Assembly: GCA_963576475.1 (NCBI GenBank)
Contig: OY754989.1
Coordinates: 24,628,031-24,692,030, forward strand
Reading direction: 5' to 3'
Length of the DNA stretch: 64,000 nt
Source: Molanna angustata
Lineage: Eukaryota > Arthropoda > Insecta > Trichoptera > Molannidae
The notes under the pieces were generated by a model. The model was not told where the DNA came from. It was given only the letters and a program-made list of their open reading frames with translations, and made no database searches. The translations under genes and the position numbers were made by a program. This document shows, in pieces, positions 34,845-45,289 of the stretch (its first letter is position 1; each line of letters begins with the position of its first letter).

Positions 34845-35610
34845 TGCCCGGGATGGTTTCTGAATTTAAACTTTTTTCTTATTCTTCTTCTTCTTCGTGT
34901 ATTTGATCATTTTACCTATGAAGGGGGAGTATCCTGGGAAAAGAAGGTCCGACTGTCCCTCCATCTCTTCGCAGGTCTTCCAGGACGGGTTCTGCATATA
35001 AACTTTTTTCTTCTTTTTCTTCAACGTGTATTTGGTCATCTTACCAATGAAGATGAACTATCCTGGGAGATGATGGTCCAATTTTCCTTCCATCTCTTCG
35101 CAGGTTTCTGGATTAAAACTTTCTTCATCTTCTTCTTCGTCGTGTATTTGGTCATTTTACCTATGAAGGTGGACTAACCTGGGAGAAGAAGGTCCAATTT
35201 TCCTTCCATCTCTTCGCAGGTTTCTGGATTTAAACTTATTTCTTCTTCTTCTTCTTCATCGTGTATTTTTGGTCATTTTACCTATGAAGTTGGAGAATCC
35301 TGGGAGAAGAAGGTCCAACTGTCCTTCCATCTCTTCGCAGGTCTTCCAAGACGGTTTCTGGATATAAACTTTTTTCTTCTTCTTCTTCATCGTGCATTTG
35401 GTCATTTTACCTATGAAGGTGGAATATCCTGGGAGAAGAAGGTCCAATTTTCCTTCTATATCTTCGCAGGTATCTGGATTTAAACTTTTTTCTTCTTCTT
35501 CTTCGTGTATTTAGTCATTTTACCTATGAAGGTGGAGCATCCTGGGAAAAGAAGGTCCTTTCATCTCTTCGCGGTTCTTCCAGGATGGTTTCTGGATTTA
35601 CACTTTTCTT
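34845..35610 (+). repeat. Tandem array, about 115-125 bp unit
   Basis: Six to seven diverged units each containing 'ttcttcttcttc', 'tttggtcattttacctatga', 'atcctgggagaagaaggtcc' and 'ccatctcttcgcaggt'. Units differ mainly in the length of the TTC tract. Minus-strand open frames over it are repeat artefacts. Confidence 0.9.
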
Positions 35611-35614
35611 AACC

Positions 35615-35760
35615 GACTGAAGGGACGGGATGTAATGAAGGGAAGAGAGGCACTAAAGGGCCTGAAGGGACGGGAGGTATAAAACAGCCTGAAGGGACGG
35701 GAGGTACTGAAGGGCTTGAAGGGACGGGAGGTACTGAAGGGTCTGAAGCGACGGGTCCTG
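35615..35760 (+). repeat. Short G-rich tandem array
   Basis: Four to five units of about 29 bp built on 'gaagggacgggaggtactga' and 'agggcctg'. It is sandwiched between two unrelated longer arrays, and strongly purine-biased on the + strand. Confidence 0.85.
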
Positions 35761-35764
35761 GAGT

Positions 35765-36560
35765 CTAATTCTTTTTCTTCTTAATTTTATGTAGACCTTT
35801 AGGACAGTTTTTATACAAATTATTTCCTATAGTCTAATTCATCTTCTTTTATGTATACATTTGGGTCATTTTTTTATAAAAATTATTTCCTTTAGTCTAA
35901 TTATTCTTCTTCTTCATTTACGTAGACTTTTGGGAGAGTTTTAATACAAACTATTTCCATTAGTCTTATTCATTTTCTTCTTCTTTTTTGTAGACCAAGG
36001 GTGAGTTTTTATACAAAATTTTCCTATAGTTTAATTATTATTCTTTAATATAGACCTTTGAATTAGTTTTTATATTAACTATTTCCTATAGTCTAATTCA
36101 TCTTATTTTATGTAGACCTTTTGGTCAGTTTTTATACAAACTATTTCCAATAGTCTAATTATTCTTCTTTTTCTTTTTTGTAGACCTTTGGGTGAGCTTT
36201 TATACATACTATTTCCTGTTGTCTAATTCATCTTTTTTTATGTAGACCTTACTTATGTATTCAGTTTTTACACAAACTATTTCCTTTAGTCTTTTTCTTC
36301 CTTTTCTTATTTTATGCAGAACTTTGGTGAATTTTATACAAACTATTTCCTATAGATTAATCTTCTTCTTCTTTTATGAAGACCTTTTGGTCAGTTTTTA
36401 TACAATCTATTTCCAATAGTCTAATTCTTCTATTATAGTTATGTATTGTTACTTATTTTATGTAAACCATTGGGATAGATTTTTATATAAACTATTTATT
36501 ATAGTCTTATACTTATTCTGCTCTTTTTTATTTAGACTTTTGGATTAGTTTTAAGTCTAA
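35765..36560 (+). repeat. Tandem array, about 60-70 bp unit
   Basis: About twelve diverged units with 'ttttatgtagacctttgg', 'cagtttttatacaaactatt' and 'tcctatagtctaattcttct'. Confidence 0.9.
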
Positions 36561-36564
36561 TAGT

Positions 36565-37340
36565 CTATTGTGAAGAAATATTATTAACGATATGCACACT
36601 TGATGAAAATACATATGTAAAAATGAATGGGATGTGACGATTGTAACCTGCACTAGAATATTTTCAATACTTTTGTTTAATAAAATTTAAACCATTTATA
36701 TAATCCTATTTGTAATAATATTCAACACCTACATATTTGATTTAGTTGACAATATTTAAAGAATGGGGGTTGTGGCCATTACTGAACTCTTCACAACGTT
36801 TATATTCAAATTAAAAACTATTTACCATAGTTTAAGTCTTCTTCTTCTTCGTTAATGTAGACTTTTGTGTCAATTTTAAGTCTATTAGTCTAATTGTGCA
36901 AAAATATAATGCACCCTTGATGAAAAAATATAAAAACGAATGGGATGTGACCAACGCTAGATCTTTTCGGTACATGATTTAATCAAATTTTAAACACATT
37001 CCAACATTACTAAATTTTCAATAGGTACATATTACAATTTGTTTTCGATGATAATATTTAAAAATGGGGGTTGTGGCCAAACCAATCTCTTTACAACGTT
37101 GATAAACAGTCATATATTTAAAACCATTTCAGAATTCATGTGCAGAAATTGTATATTATACTTCATTCACACTTTATAGCAATATATAAAAAAGAATGGG
37201 TTGTGGCCATCACTTGAACATTTTACAATGCTTAAACTCAATCAAATTTCAAACCACTTTTCATAGACCGATATTGAAAAATAATTGGGTGACAATATTA
37301 TAAAAAACGATTGCTTATTTCTTCACAATTTTACATTCTT
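36565..37340 (+). repeat. Long-unit degenerate repeat related to family A
   Basis: Three to four long units with 'gaatgggatgtgacc', 'ggggttgtggccatta' and '...ctcttcacaacg'. The wording resembles the left end of family A (gggttgtggtcaacgctaa at 7548). Separate 'gtagacttttgtgtcaat' stretches show mixing with the preceding array. Confidence 0.65.
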
Positions 37341-37499
37341 GGCCAACGGCGGGACATAAAAGCTAGTAATTAAATAAAATTAGATTAATTGAAACCATCC
37401 CGTTTCTGCAAATTCCACGCAGTACGCATACTCACCTATGTGTATATAAATAAATGTATAAAATATTGTTCAGATAAATTTTCTAAGACATAGATATTT

Positions 37500-38340
37500 A
37501 TTTATTTTATTTATTAATTGTTAATACAAAGACATTTTTACATATGTAGGTTAAGTAAGTAACGCCCCACTAGGCAAAACCTGTTCTGGGGCTATTACTT
37601 TTACCCAATAAGGTATACAAATTATTTACATATAGGTAGAGGATACAAAATATATAAGGTGCACAAATGTTACATTCAAGTTATAAGAAAATGATTACAA
37701 AAGAGTAAGAAGTAAAGTTTTAGATTAAATAAAATAAATGATTAAGAAGATTAAGAAGAAAGGAAATATATGAATAAAAGTGAATAAGTCAGATGTTAAG
37801 GATGGACAACCTCCTCAGCATAGAGCCTGCCTGAAGAAATCAGCCATTTTTTATATGAATTTTAAAGGAATTGTGATGTGGTGTTTTCTTTATGTCATTG
37901 TGTAGTTTATTAAATATACGTGGGGCAATAAAATTAAACTGTCTTTGTCCAAATGAGGTCTTCATAATTGGTACAGTATAGTTAATGTTATTTGCATGTC
38001 TAGTGGTTCGTGTTTGTTGGGATCTGTTGTGTAGGGTTATGTTTTTATGGAAATGTACAAGTGCAGCTTTGAGGTACAGCTGTCTCGGGTATGCTTGTCA
38101 ATATCATTTCAATCCTCCTGGTGTTTAAGGGTATGGTGTGAGGGCTTTGAAATCAGAAGTCAGGTACGTTTGATGGAGTTGACAGTCTATATTTTCGGTA
38201 CAAGAGAGATTTCACAGATGAAAGATGAACAATAATACAGTCCAGTACGAGAGTTATTAACAATTTTATCCCATTCGCTGAACGAGTCTTTGACATTTAA
38301 ATTACTATCTTGTTTCGATGTAGAGATATCAAAATTGTTA
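37500..38340 (-). mobile_element. CR1/Jockey-like LINE, 3' end
   Basis: On the minus strand 38090-37797 encodes ...TRTTRHANNINYTVPIMKTS..., FGQRQFNFIAPRIFNKLHND..., and, after a one-base frameshift near 37850, KKWLISSGRLYAEEVVHP* with its stop at 37797-37799. 'FIAPRIFNKLxxDIKK' is the usual C-terminus of this group. The 3' UTR reaches an A-rich tail, seen as (ttta)n at about 37497-37520. It is dead. Confidence 0.75.
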
Positions 38341-38891
38341 TTTATGAAAAGAAAGCGTTTAAATACTAATAATAATAATCACATTTTCATAGCGCCATTT
38401 TATTTTATTTTAATTTATTTTGGATATCCAACAGTACAGTAGAATATTATAATAACACAGTATGAGATTAAGTACAATGAAAATAATAGTAAATGACAGA
38501 CTGCGGTACATGATAACAGGACATCATATTTATTTATTAAAAATCCTTTTTTACATATACAATAATTTCTTATGTAGGTACAATATAACTTGATAAAGTA
38601 GTAAAAAAATATATAGAACTATAATAAAGTTTGTCATAAGTGTATACATATTTATATATATTTTAATTTGTGTATTAGGCTACTCTACTAGGCTGGCTAT
38701 GCCTGTCCCAGAGTAGCGTTATATAAATCAGTTCTATTATTTTATATTCGTCAAAGTGTTAGTTAATTTTGATAAGGTTTAGTGGTAGGTTGAAGTGAGA
38801 CAGGACAGAAGTGCAAGTGTACCTACTATGTATTAGTGTAGTATGAAATATTGCTTAATGTAAATAGGGTTAGTGCTAATATAATATATCA
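38341..38891. other. Stacked retroelement tails
   Basis: Two minus-strand LINE tails are visible, starting near 38397 (attttattttaatttatttt, atatccaacagtacagtaga) and 38527 (atttatttattaaaaatcct, ctactctactaggctggcta). From 38765 to 38885 lies a reverse copy of the repeat at 5025-5125. Confidence 0.55.
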
Positions 38892-39013
38892 TACATACAT
38901 ACATACATACCATCACGCCGTTTCCCTATTTGGGGTAGGCAGAGAGATCCGAACGCCAGACTCTTCTATCTTGACATACCTGTTTTGCCTCATTTACATT
39001 CATACATCGCGTC

Positions 39014-39226
39014 CGGAATGGGACACTTGACTGCGGCCACTTGGGTGCGGGACACTTGGGTGCGGGACACTTGGGTGCGGGACACTTGGCTGCGAGACAC
39101 TTGGCTGCGGGGGACATTTGGCTGCGGGACACTTGGGTGCGACGGACACTTGGGTGCGAGCCCACTTGGTTGCGAGTCCATTTGGTCGCGACGGACACTT
39201 GGGTGCGAGCCCACTTGGTCGCGAAA
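39014..39226 (+). repeat. Minisatellite in the left Foldback arm
   Basis: Thirteen or so units of 14-18 bp based on gggacacttgggtgc, with variants cttggctgc, catttggctgc and catttggtcgc. Open frames in several phases are repeat artefacts. Confidence 0.9.
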
Positions 39227-39654
39227 TCAAAAATATTTTTTTCTGCTTAGGAATGAAATATTTCGTACTGATTTTTGTAATGCTCTTTATATTTATTTAT
39301 TTATTTTTATTTAAAGAACCACTTACAGCTAAAAAGTTACTATACATCGTTGTTTCATCAAATAAGGGCAAGCTACTACAAAACTGGTCAGCCAATTACA
39401 AGTGCCACATCCTGCATTAAATATCGGCCTACAAATCTATAAGAAAAGGAATATCAAAAAAGAATCTATATGAAAATAAAAAGATACAACAGAAACTATA
39501 ATGTATATTATTTTTATAAAATATACAGTTTTGTTCTTCTCAGTAAATATATTTTTTGTAAATATATCAGTAAATATATTTATATCAGTAAATCAGTAAA
39601 TATATATCAGTAAATATATTTTTATATTTTTTGTTTTGTCGCCTATACACAATA

Positions 39655-40150
39655 TGTTAGAAGACTTAATAGTTTGATACTTAATCTCTAAACATACATA
39701 CATACCATCATGCTGTTTTCATATTCCGGGTAGGAAAAAAGGGACTAACCTCCATACTATCCTATCTTGACATACACAATAATAATAAACACTTCCTTGC
39801 ACCATGCGCAAGTGGCGAGTTTATTGCCGTATGGCAATTTCTTCCAACTAACCAGTGTTTCCAGCCCAGAGAAGCAATATTTGCGTGAGAAATGAATTTA
39901 AATATATTTCTCCTCTACTGGGTATCGAACCCAGGACGCCCGCACAGAAACCGAACGGCTTACCAACAGTGCCACGGCGGTCGGCATACATACCTACATG
40001 TTTTGTGTAGAAAACAAAATATCTTAAAAAAATTCAATAATTTCGATTTATTGGTTTATAGTTTGGTACTTACTTATTCTTCAACTATACAAGTATACAT
40101 ACTATCGCTATCGACAGTTGGATCTCATGTGTTACATGCAACTAGTGTGT
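39655..40150 (-). repeat. Repeat family Y, interrupted by SINE B
   Basis: 'gatacttaatctctaaacat' and 'taccatcatgctgttttcat' (left) and 'atcgctatcgacagttggat' (right) belong to one family Y copy split by the SINE at about 39775-39988. It lies wholly within the Foldback-like element. Confidence 0.75.
39775..39988 (-). mobile_element. tRNA-derived SINE, family B
   Basis: The minus-strand head gccgaccgccgtggcact (rc of 39971-39988) and B-box-like GGTTCGATACCC precede a body with 'aaatatatttaaattcattt' and 'gccatacggcaataaactcg'. The copy at 395-502 is shorter. A short catac-like direct repeat flanks the insertion but lies in a repetitive context. Confidence 0.7.
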
Positions 40151-40440
40151 ATGAAAAATTCTCATATTTTTATAGTGTAAAAAATAATTTGGCTTAATAA
40201 CCTTGTTTTTACTTTACAATTTTCAACATAAGTACAAATTGGAAGAAATTGCCACTAGGCAATAAGCCCGCCAGTGTACTAATTATAATTTCAAGAAGAT
40301 TTAATAAATAAATAATTTTTTTATATTTTTAATGTCTGTATATAGGTACCTACTTGTATATCAACTACTTATATGATAAAGAACATTACAAAAATCAGCA
40401 CGAAAAACTTCAGCCCTAGGCAGAAAAAAAATATTTTTGA

Positions 40441-40654
40441 ATTCGCGACCAAGTGGGCTCACACCCAAGTGTCCGTCGCGACCAAATGGACTCGCAACCA
40501 AGTGGGCTCGCACCCAAGTGGGCTCGCACCCAAGTGTCCGTCGCACCCAAGTGTCCCGCAGCCAAATGTCCGCCGCAGCCAAGTGTCTCGCAGCCAAGTG
40601 TCCCGCACCCAAGTGTCCCGCACCCAAGTGCCCGCAGCCAAGTGTCCTAGACCG
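40441..40654 (-). repeat. Minisatellite in the right Foldback arm
   Basis: Reverse complement of the array at 39014-39226 (cacccaagtgtcccg units), with one extra gggctcgcacccaagt unit and different order of variants. The arms have therefore exchanged or drifted units since they formed. Confidence 0.9.
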
Positions 40655-41299
40655 CATCGCGTCATACATGCTCTCCTATTGTTCTGACTTCGTATGTTCC
40701 CCTCTTTCAAAATCTCATTTATATGATCATGCCAGCTCTTTCTAGGTCGACCCTTACATCTCATTCCACTCTTTTCAGCCTTGTATACTTTCTTTGTCAG
40801 TCGTTCATCGTTCATTCTCTCTACATGTCCGAACCAACGCAAAGCATTTATCTTCATTCTACTCAAAATATCCCTTTCAATCTTACATTCTCTTCTGATA
40901 TCTTGATTCCTTATCCTATCATAAATTGTTTTACCACACATTCGTCTTAGGGACCTCATTTCCACAGCGTTAATTTTACTTTCATGCTTCTTCTGCCATG
41001 CCCATGTCTCACTTGCATACATTATGGTGGAACGACAATAGCGTTGTGCACAGCGAGTTTTGCTGGCCTTGAAATAATTGGGTCAGCCATTATTGTTCTT
41101 AATGCACCATTTACTCTATTTGCTGCCGTTACCCTTCTTTCTATATCCTTTTCCAATTTTCCATCACGCTGAAACATACTTCCTAGATACACATATTCAT
41201 CCACTTGTTCTAGTAGTTCATTATTAAATCGTATCTCGCATATTGTTCGTCTTTCGCTCTTCTCAAATACCATTACTTTAGACTTCAAGAATATATCAA

Positions 41300-41745
41300 G
41301 TGATAGTTAAAGTTATACATACATTTTTAACAAATGATAACAAAATTAAAGGATCATACCTAGAACAAACAAGGAACAGTACAAAGAAGATTATATTACA
41401 GGATCATAACATGGGATTATAACGTATTTAAGGCTTAACGAAATAGGTGTATTTGCGATCTTTAGGGTGTTACATATAATATGTATATCTAGAGTGTGGA
41501 ATTTTGAGTTATGTTATCAGTGCAAAGTTGGTGCTTTATCGCAATTTTGAACGAGACTATATAGATATTGAGTATGAAAGAACTCAATGTTATTGAGCAG
41601 GTTGTTGTTGAAATTGGAGGTGGCCCGGTTAGTAAAAAAGTTTTTCCTAAGATTAGTTTTACAGTGTGAAATAGAAAAAGTTGGTTAGAAAAAGTATGAA
41701 TGTCGGTAAATATAAGATATTGGTATTCGATAAAAAGAAAGTATA
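41300..41745 (-). other. Unassigned repeat-like DNA
   Basis: A minus-strand frame over about 41640-41510 reads NLRKNFFTNRATSNFNNNLL... and stops soon after. It may be the end of another LINE, but I could not place it. Confidence 0.35.
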
Positions 41746-41748
41746 ACT

Positions 41749-42439
41749 GAATGTATGATAAAAGTAGAGAAAGAATGGCTAGAACAAGTAGAGGAATATT
41801 ATTTATACTTGGGGAGTATATTTGAACGGAATGGAAGACCTGATAAAGATATTGAAAGAAGATTTATGGCAGGTAATGGAATAAACGGAGCACTCAGACC
41901 AGTAATGTCCGATCCAAGCATCTCAAGGGAAGCCAAAACTACCGTTCATAATGCAATTTTAGTGCCTATTTTGATGTATGCCAGTGAAACATGGACGTAG
42001 CAAAAGATACATGAAAGTAGAATAAATGCTGTGGAAATGAGATCACTAAGAAGAGTATGTTATAGAACCATACCTATGATATAATTGAAAATGAGGACAT
42101 AAGGAGAGAATGCAAGATAAAGAAGAATATTATCAGTAAAACGAAAGTGAATTCCTTGAGGTGGTTTGGACATATTGAAAGAATGAACGACTGACCAAAA
42201 AATATACATGGGTGTAAGAGACGGAGTGAATAGCAGGGGTCGTCCCAGAAAGGGATGGCATGACCATGTGAATGATATTTTGAAAGAAGGAAATATGAGA
42301 AGCTTGAACAATCGACGAGCATGTATGAGAAGATGCATGGATGTAAAGGAAGCAAGGAATGTATGCAAAAATAGAGAAGTTTGGCGCTCGGTTTTCTCTG
42401 CTTACCCCGTAAGGGACATGGCGTGATGGTTTGTATGAT
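41749..42439 (+). mobile_element. RTE-like LINE, 3' half, decayed
   Basis: Reads KVEKEWLEQVEEYYLYLGSI, ERNGRPDKDIERRFMAGNGI, LVPILMYASETWT, then a stop in place of W, then ...NDILKEGNMRSLNNRRACMR and REVWRSVFSAYPVRDMA. Several stops and frameshifts are present. It ends in 'gcgtgatggtttgtatg', the normal tail with decay. Confidence 0.88.
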
Positions 42440-42530
42440 CTCTGTCATTTTAGCCCATAAAATAGTAGTGGAAATGAATGATTTCAAGCTATGGTAGAGA
42501 TTCTCAGGTTATGAAGGCAGATAATAATGA

Positions 42531-42907
42531 ATACATACATACCATCACGCCATGTCCCTTGCGGGGTAGGCAGAGAGAACCGAACGCCACATATTTCTAT
42601 CCTGGCATGCATCTCTCGCCTCGTCCACATTCATGCATCGTCTCATACATGTTCGTCTATTGCTAACAATTCAAAGACAATGGTCTTTGAAAAGAGTGAA
42701 AGCAGAACAGCGTGTAAAATAAGAGTAGAGAACGAATGGCTCGAGCAAGTCGATGAATATGTGTAGGTACTTGGGAAGCATAATATTTCAACGGAACGGA
42801 CGACTCGATAAAGAGATCGAAAGAAGAGTTATGGCAGGAAACAGAGTGAATGGAGCACTAAGACCAATTATGAATGATCGCAACATATCGCAACATATCA
42901 AAGGATA
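42531..42907 (-). mobile_element. RTE-like LINE with 5' inversion
   Basis: 42531-42662 is the minus-strand 3' end (catacataccatcacgccat, then reversed RTCMRRCMNVDEAR region). From 42671 the next part of the same element runs on the + strand: MVFEKSESRTACKIRVENEW, LEQVDEYV, then a shifted LGSI-F and ...NGALRPIMNDRN. The opposite orientation of the 5' piece within one insertion is the signature of twin priming. The + part shares the four-base frameshift seen at about 25000. Confidence 0.8.
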
Positions 42908-43270
42908 ATAATGAATTGTGTTAGGATATTGTGTTATGTTAGGATCTTGGAGTATGTTCCGTGGTTATGATATATTTAACAAGATACGAGCAGATTGTAT
43001 TCTGCCATTTCTTTTCCACCAGTCTATAACCACTTTTTTGAAGTTTGTTCCGTCGCGTGAGATATTGTGTTCTATGTCTGGTAATATGTTATCGTTAATT
43101 CTAGGAGCAAGAAAGGGATAATGTCGCTGGAAAAAAGTATAAAACAAAATTTCTATTTGGAAATTTACTGCCTCGCTAGACGAGTCGGTTCTGAGGCAGT
43201 TTTTTTTTTCAATTTGACCTAAGGTTACCTACGTGTTTTTAAGTGCAAAATAATTAAACATAAACAGAAG
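42908..43270. other. Unassigned DNA
   Basis: A minus-strand frame 42965-43147 includes HYPFLAPRINDNILPDIEHN and VVIDWWKRNGR, which may be the end of a retroelement protein, but no family could be named. Confidence 0.35.
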
Positions 43271-43274
43271 AGAA

Positions 43275-43742
43275 AATATACTGTAATATTGTGAAAAATA
43301 TACCGCGATCTCGTGATAATATTGTGAAAAATATACCGCGATCTCGTGATAATATTGTGAAAAATATACCGTGATCTCATGATAATATTGTGAAAAATAT
43401 ATCGTGATCTCGTGATAATATTGTGAAAAATATATCGTGATCGCGTGATAATATTGTTCAAAAAATATCGTGATCGCGTGATAATATTGTGAAAAATATA
43501 CCTACCGTGATCGCGTGATAATATTGTGAAAAATATACCGCGATCTCATGATAATATTGTGTAAAATATATCGTGATCTCGTGATAATATTGTGAAAAAT
43601 ATACCGTGATCTCATGATAATATTCTGAAAAATATATCGTGATCTCGTGATAATATTGTGAAAAATATACCGTGATCTCATGAGAATATTGTGAAAAATA
43701 TATCGTGATCTCGTGATAATATTGTGAAAAATATACCGTGAT
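43275..43742 (+). repeat. 33-bp minisatellite, about 14 copies
   Basis: Unit gtgataatattgtgaaaaat plus ataccgcgatctc, period 33, with variants cgcgatc / cgtgatc / tcgtgatct. Because 33 is a multiple of three, the minus strand carries long periodic frames (HEITVYFSQYY repeated). This is not evidence of a gene. Confidence 0.93.
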
Positions 43743-43743
43743 C

Positions 43744-43838
43744 ATAAATACTTGTGCTATAGGTGAACGAAATCGGTCGTGGCAGCATTCGAACTCGCGA
43801 CCACTGGATTACTAACCCAGCTCGCTAACCGCTCTATT
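43744..43838 (-). mobile_element. SINE family A, partial
   Basis: 'cttgtgctataggtgaacga' and the reversed boxes around 'attcgaactcgcgaccactg' match the family A head; it starts directly at the end of the 33-bp array. Confidence 0.75.
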
Positions 43839-43854
43839 GTGTGTTAACCGTGTA

Positions 43855-43975
43855 CCATTGAAAGAATGAACGAAGAAACGCGCAAAAATTTTGAACGAAC
43901 ATGTATGAGATGGTACATATATGGCTTCCGGTTCTCTCTGCCGTCTCCATTATGAACACGGCGTGATGGGACGCA
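43855..43975 (+). mobile_element. RTE-like LINE, short internally deleted relic
   Basis: 'gaaagaatgaacgaagaaac' (ERMNEE), then 'ttgaacgaacatgtatgaga' (NRRTCMR) and 'cggttctctctgcc' (RSVLSA) with 'acggcgtgatggg' (tail). Large parts between these motifs are missing. Confidence 0.7.
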
Positions 43976-44050
43976 AGTTGTGTGATGTAGTTAAATAATG
44001 CAAGCTATGTCACATACAAACAAACTCGTAATATATCATCTCTTGAGATG

Positions 44051-44074
44051 GTTTAACACACACACACACACACA
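44051..44074 (+). repeat. (CA)n microsatellite
   Basis: About twelve CA units in 'aacacacacacacacacaca'. Confidence 0.9.
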
Positions 44075-44274
44075 TAGTATTCGTTTGTGCGTTTTATCTG
44101 CTGTCATATAAATTCCTGACGCGTATAAACATGTATCTACTCATATACCACACCTAACTATGACAGCATTGCCTAATACATTATATACTTACACACTATA
44201 TATTATATAAATACCTATATGTTACCTTGATTATATAAAACTACATAGTTGTATGTAACACATGAGTACCTATG

Positions 44275-44452
44275 TATCTATAGTTGAAGAACACGTACCA
44301 AACTATAAACCCTTAAATCCAAATTATTCAATATTTTGAGATATTTTGTTATCTATACAAATCATGTAGGTACCTATGTGTGTCAAGATAGGATAGTATG
44401 GAGGTCAATCCTTTTTTTTTCCTACCCAGAATATGAAAACAGCTTGATGTTA
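44275..44452 (+). repeat. Repeat family Y, partial copy
   Basis: 'tatagttgaagaacacgtac', 'gtcaagataggatagtatgg' and 'tacccagaatatgaaaacag' match family Y in forward orientation. Its (tatg)n tract runs straight into the RTE fragment at 44453. More family Y-like sequence follows that fragment at 44945-45060 (ctagcttttatggtttttga). Confidence 0.7.
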
Positions 44453-44940
44453 TGTATGTATGCTAGTGAGACATGGACATGGCAGAAGACGCATGAAAGT
44501 AGAATTAACGCGGTTGAAATGAGGTCATTAAGACGAATGTGTGGTAAAACGATGTATGATAGAATAAAAAATGAGGATATTAGACGAGAATGTATGATTG
44601 AAAGAAATATCGTAAGTAAGATGAAAATAAATTCCCTAAGGTGGTTCGGCCACATAGAAAGAACGAGTGATGACCGTCTGACAAAAAAAGTATACAAGGC
44701 TGATAAAAGAGGAACGAAAAGTAGAGGTCGGCCAAGAAAAAGTTGGCACGATCACATAAATGGGATTTTGAAAGATGGTGATGTTAGAAGTAAGAATAAT
44801 AGAAGAGCGTGTATGAGACGATGTATGGACGTGAATGAAGCGAGGAATGTATGTCAAGAGAGAGGACTATGGCGTTCGGTTCTCTCTGCCTACCCCAAAT
44901 AGGGAAATGGCGTGATGGTATGGTATGGTAGGGTAATTTT
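44453..44940 (+). mobile_element. RTE-like LINE, young 3' fragment
   Basis: An uninterrupted frame reads YASETWTWQKTHESRINAVE, MRRMCGKTMYDRIKNEDIRR-like, SLRWFGHIERTSDDRLTKKV, RGRPRKSWHDHINGILKDGD and ends RGLWRSVLSAYPK*, then (atggt)n. It is almost identical to 22976-23221 over the shared part. Confidence 0.9.
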
Positions 44941-45289
44941 TTTTTGAAAAAATATGTTTGAGATTTTTTTACGTCTATATTTGTATCAATTATCAGCGTT
45001 CTAGCTTTTATGGTTTTTGAGATATATGGAAAAATAAAGTGAAATTTCTAAGTTGAAAACCTGAGTAGTAGGTAGTGGTTTTCGGAGATAACAGCCTTAA
45101 AAGTGTTGATAATCGCTATTTTAACACTTTGTTGTTGCGTGCAGGGCTGCTCATGAAATTGAGTAAAGTAATATTAAAACCAGACTAAAGCAATCTTTGA
45201 GGTTTAATTAATTAAATGGCAATATTAACTTGAACAAAAATTAATGACAATAATTTCACATTAAACGTTGATACTTACTTACTTCCGAT

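Larger units (their letters stand above)
39014..40654. mobile_element. Foldback-like element with minisatellite arms
   Basis: A 1,641-bp insertion flanked by the 9-bp duplication CATCGCGTC. Its ends are inverted: CGGAATGGGACACTTG on the left and reversed CGGTCTAGGACACTTG on the right. Each arm (39014-39292, 40376-40654, about 279 bp) is mostly an array of short units followed by a unique stretch (left tctgcttaggaatgaaata; right reversed equivalent). Drosophila FB elements are known for long inverted ends made of short tandem units and 9-bp duplications; the likeness is structural only. The interior contains family Y and a SINE, and no transposase, so it is non-autonomous. Confidence 0.85.
38892..41287 (-). 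mobile_element. RTE-like LINE split by a Foldback-like insertion
   Basis: Minus-strand 41287-40664 encodes MVFEKSERRT..., YLGSMFQRDGKLEKDIERRV, YASETWAWQKKHESKINAVE and ...NNRRACMTR. The frame resumes at 39013-38926 with CMNVNEAKQVCQDRRVWRSD...AYPK. The two parts join at the 9-bp direct repeat CATCGCGTC (39005-39013 and 40655-40663), so the intervening 1,641 bp are an insertion. A frameshift near 41022 separates the 5' piece. The 3' tail is (cata)n at 38889-38911. Confidence 0.9.

Noticed and set aside
34845..36560. CRISPR-like regularly spaced repeats
   Set aside because: Units are adjacent, diverged and without unique spacers; the DNA is nuclear animal DNA.
38926..39250. Frames rich in PSVPHPSVP / GHLGAGHLG over the satellite arms
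   Set aside because: Frames cover the minisatellite of the Foldback-like element and change reading identity with phase; only the RTE-derived ends are protein-like.
43225..43745. Minus-strand periodic frames (HEITVYFSQYY)
   Set aside because: 33-bp array keeps any stop-free unit open; no start context or relatives.
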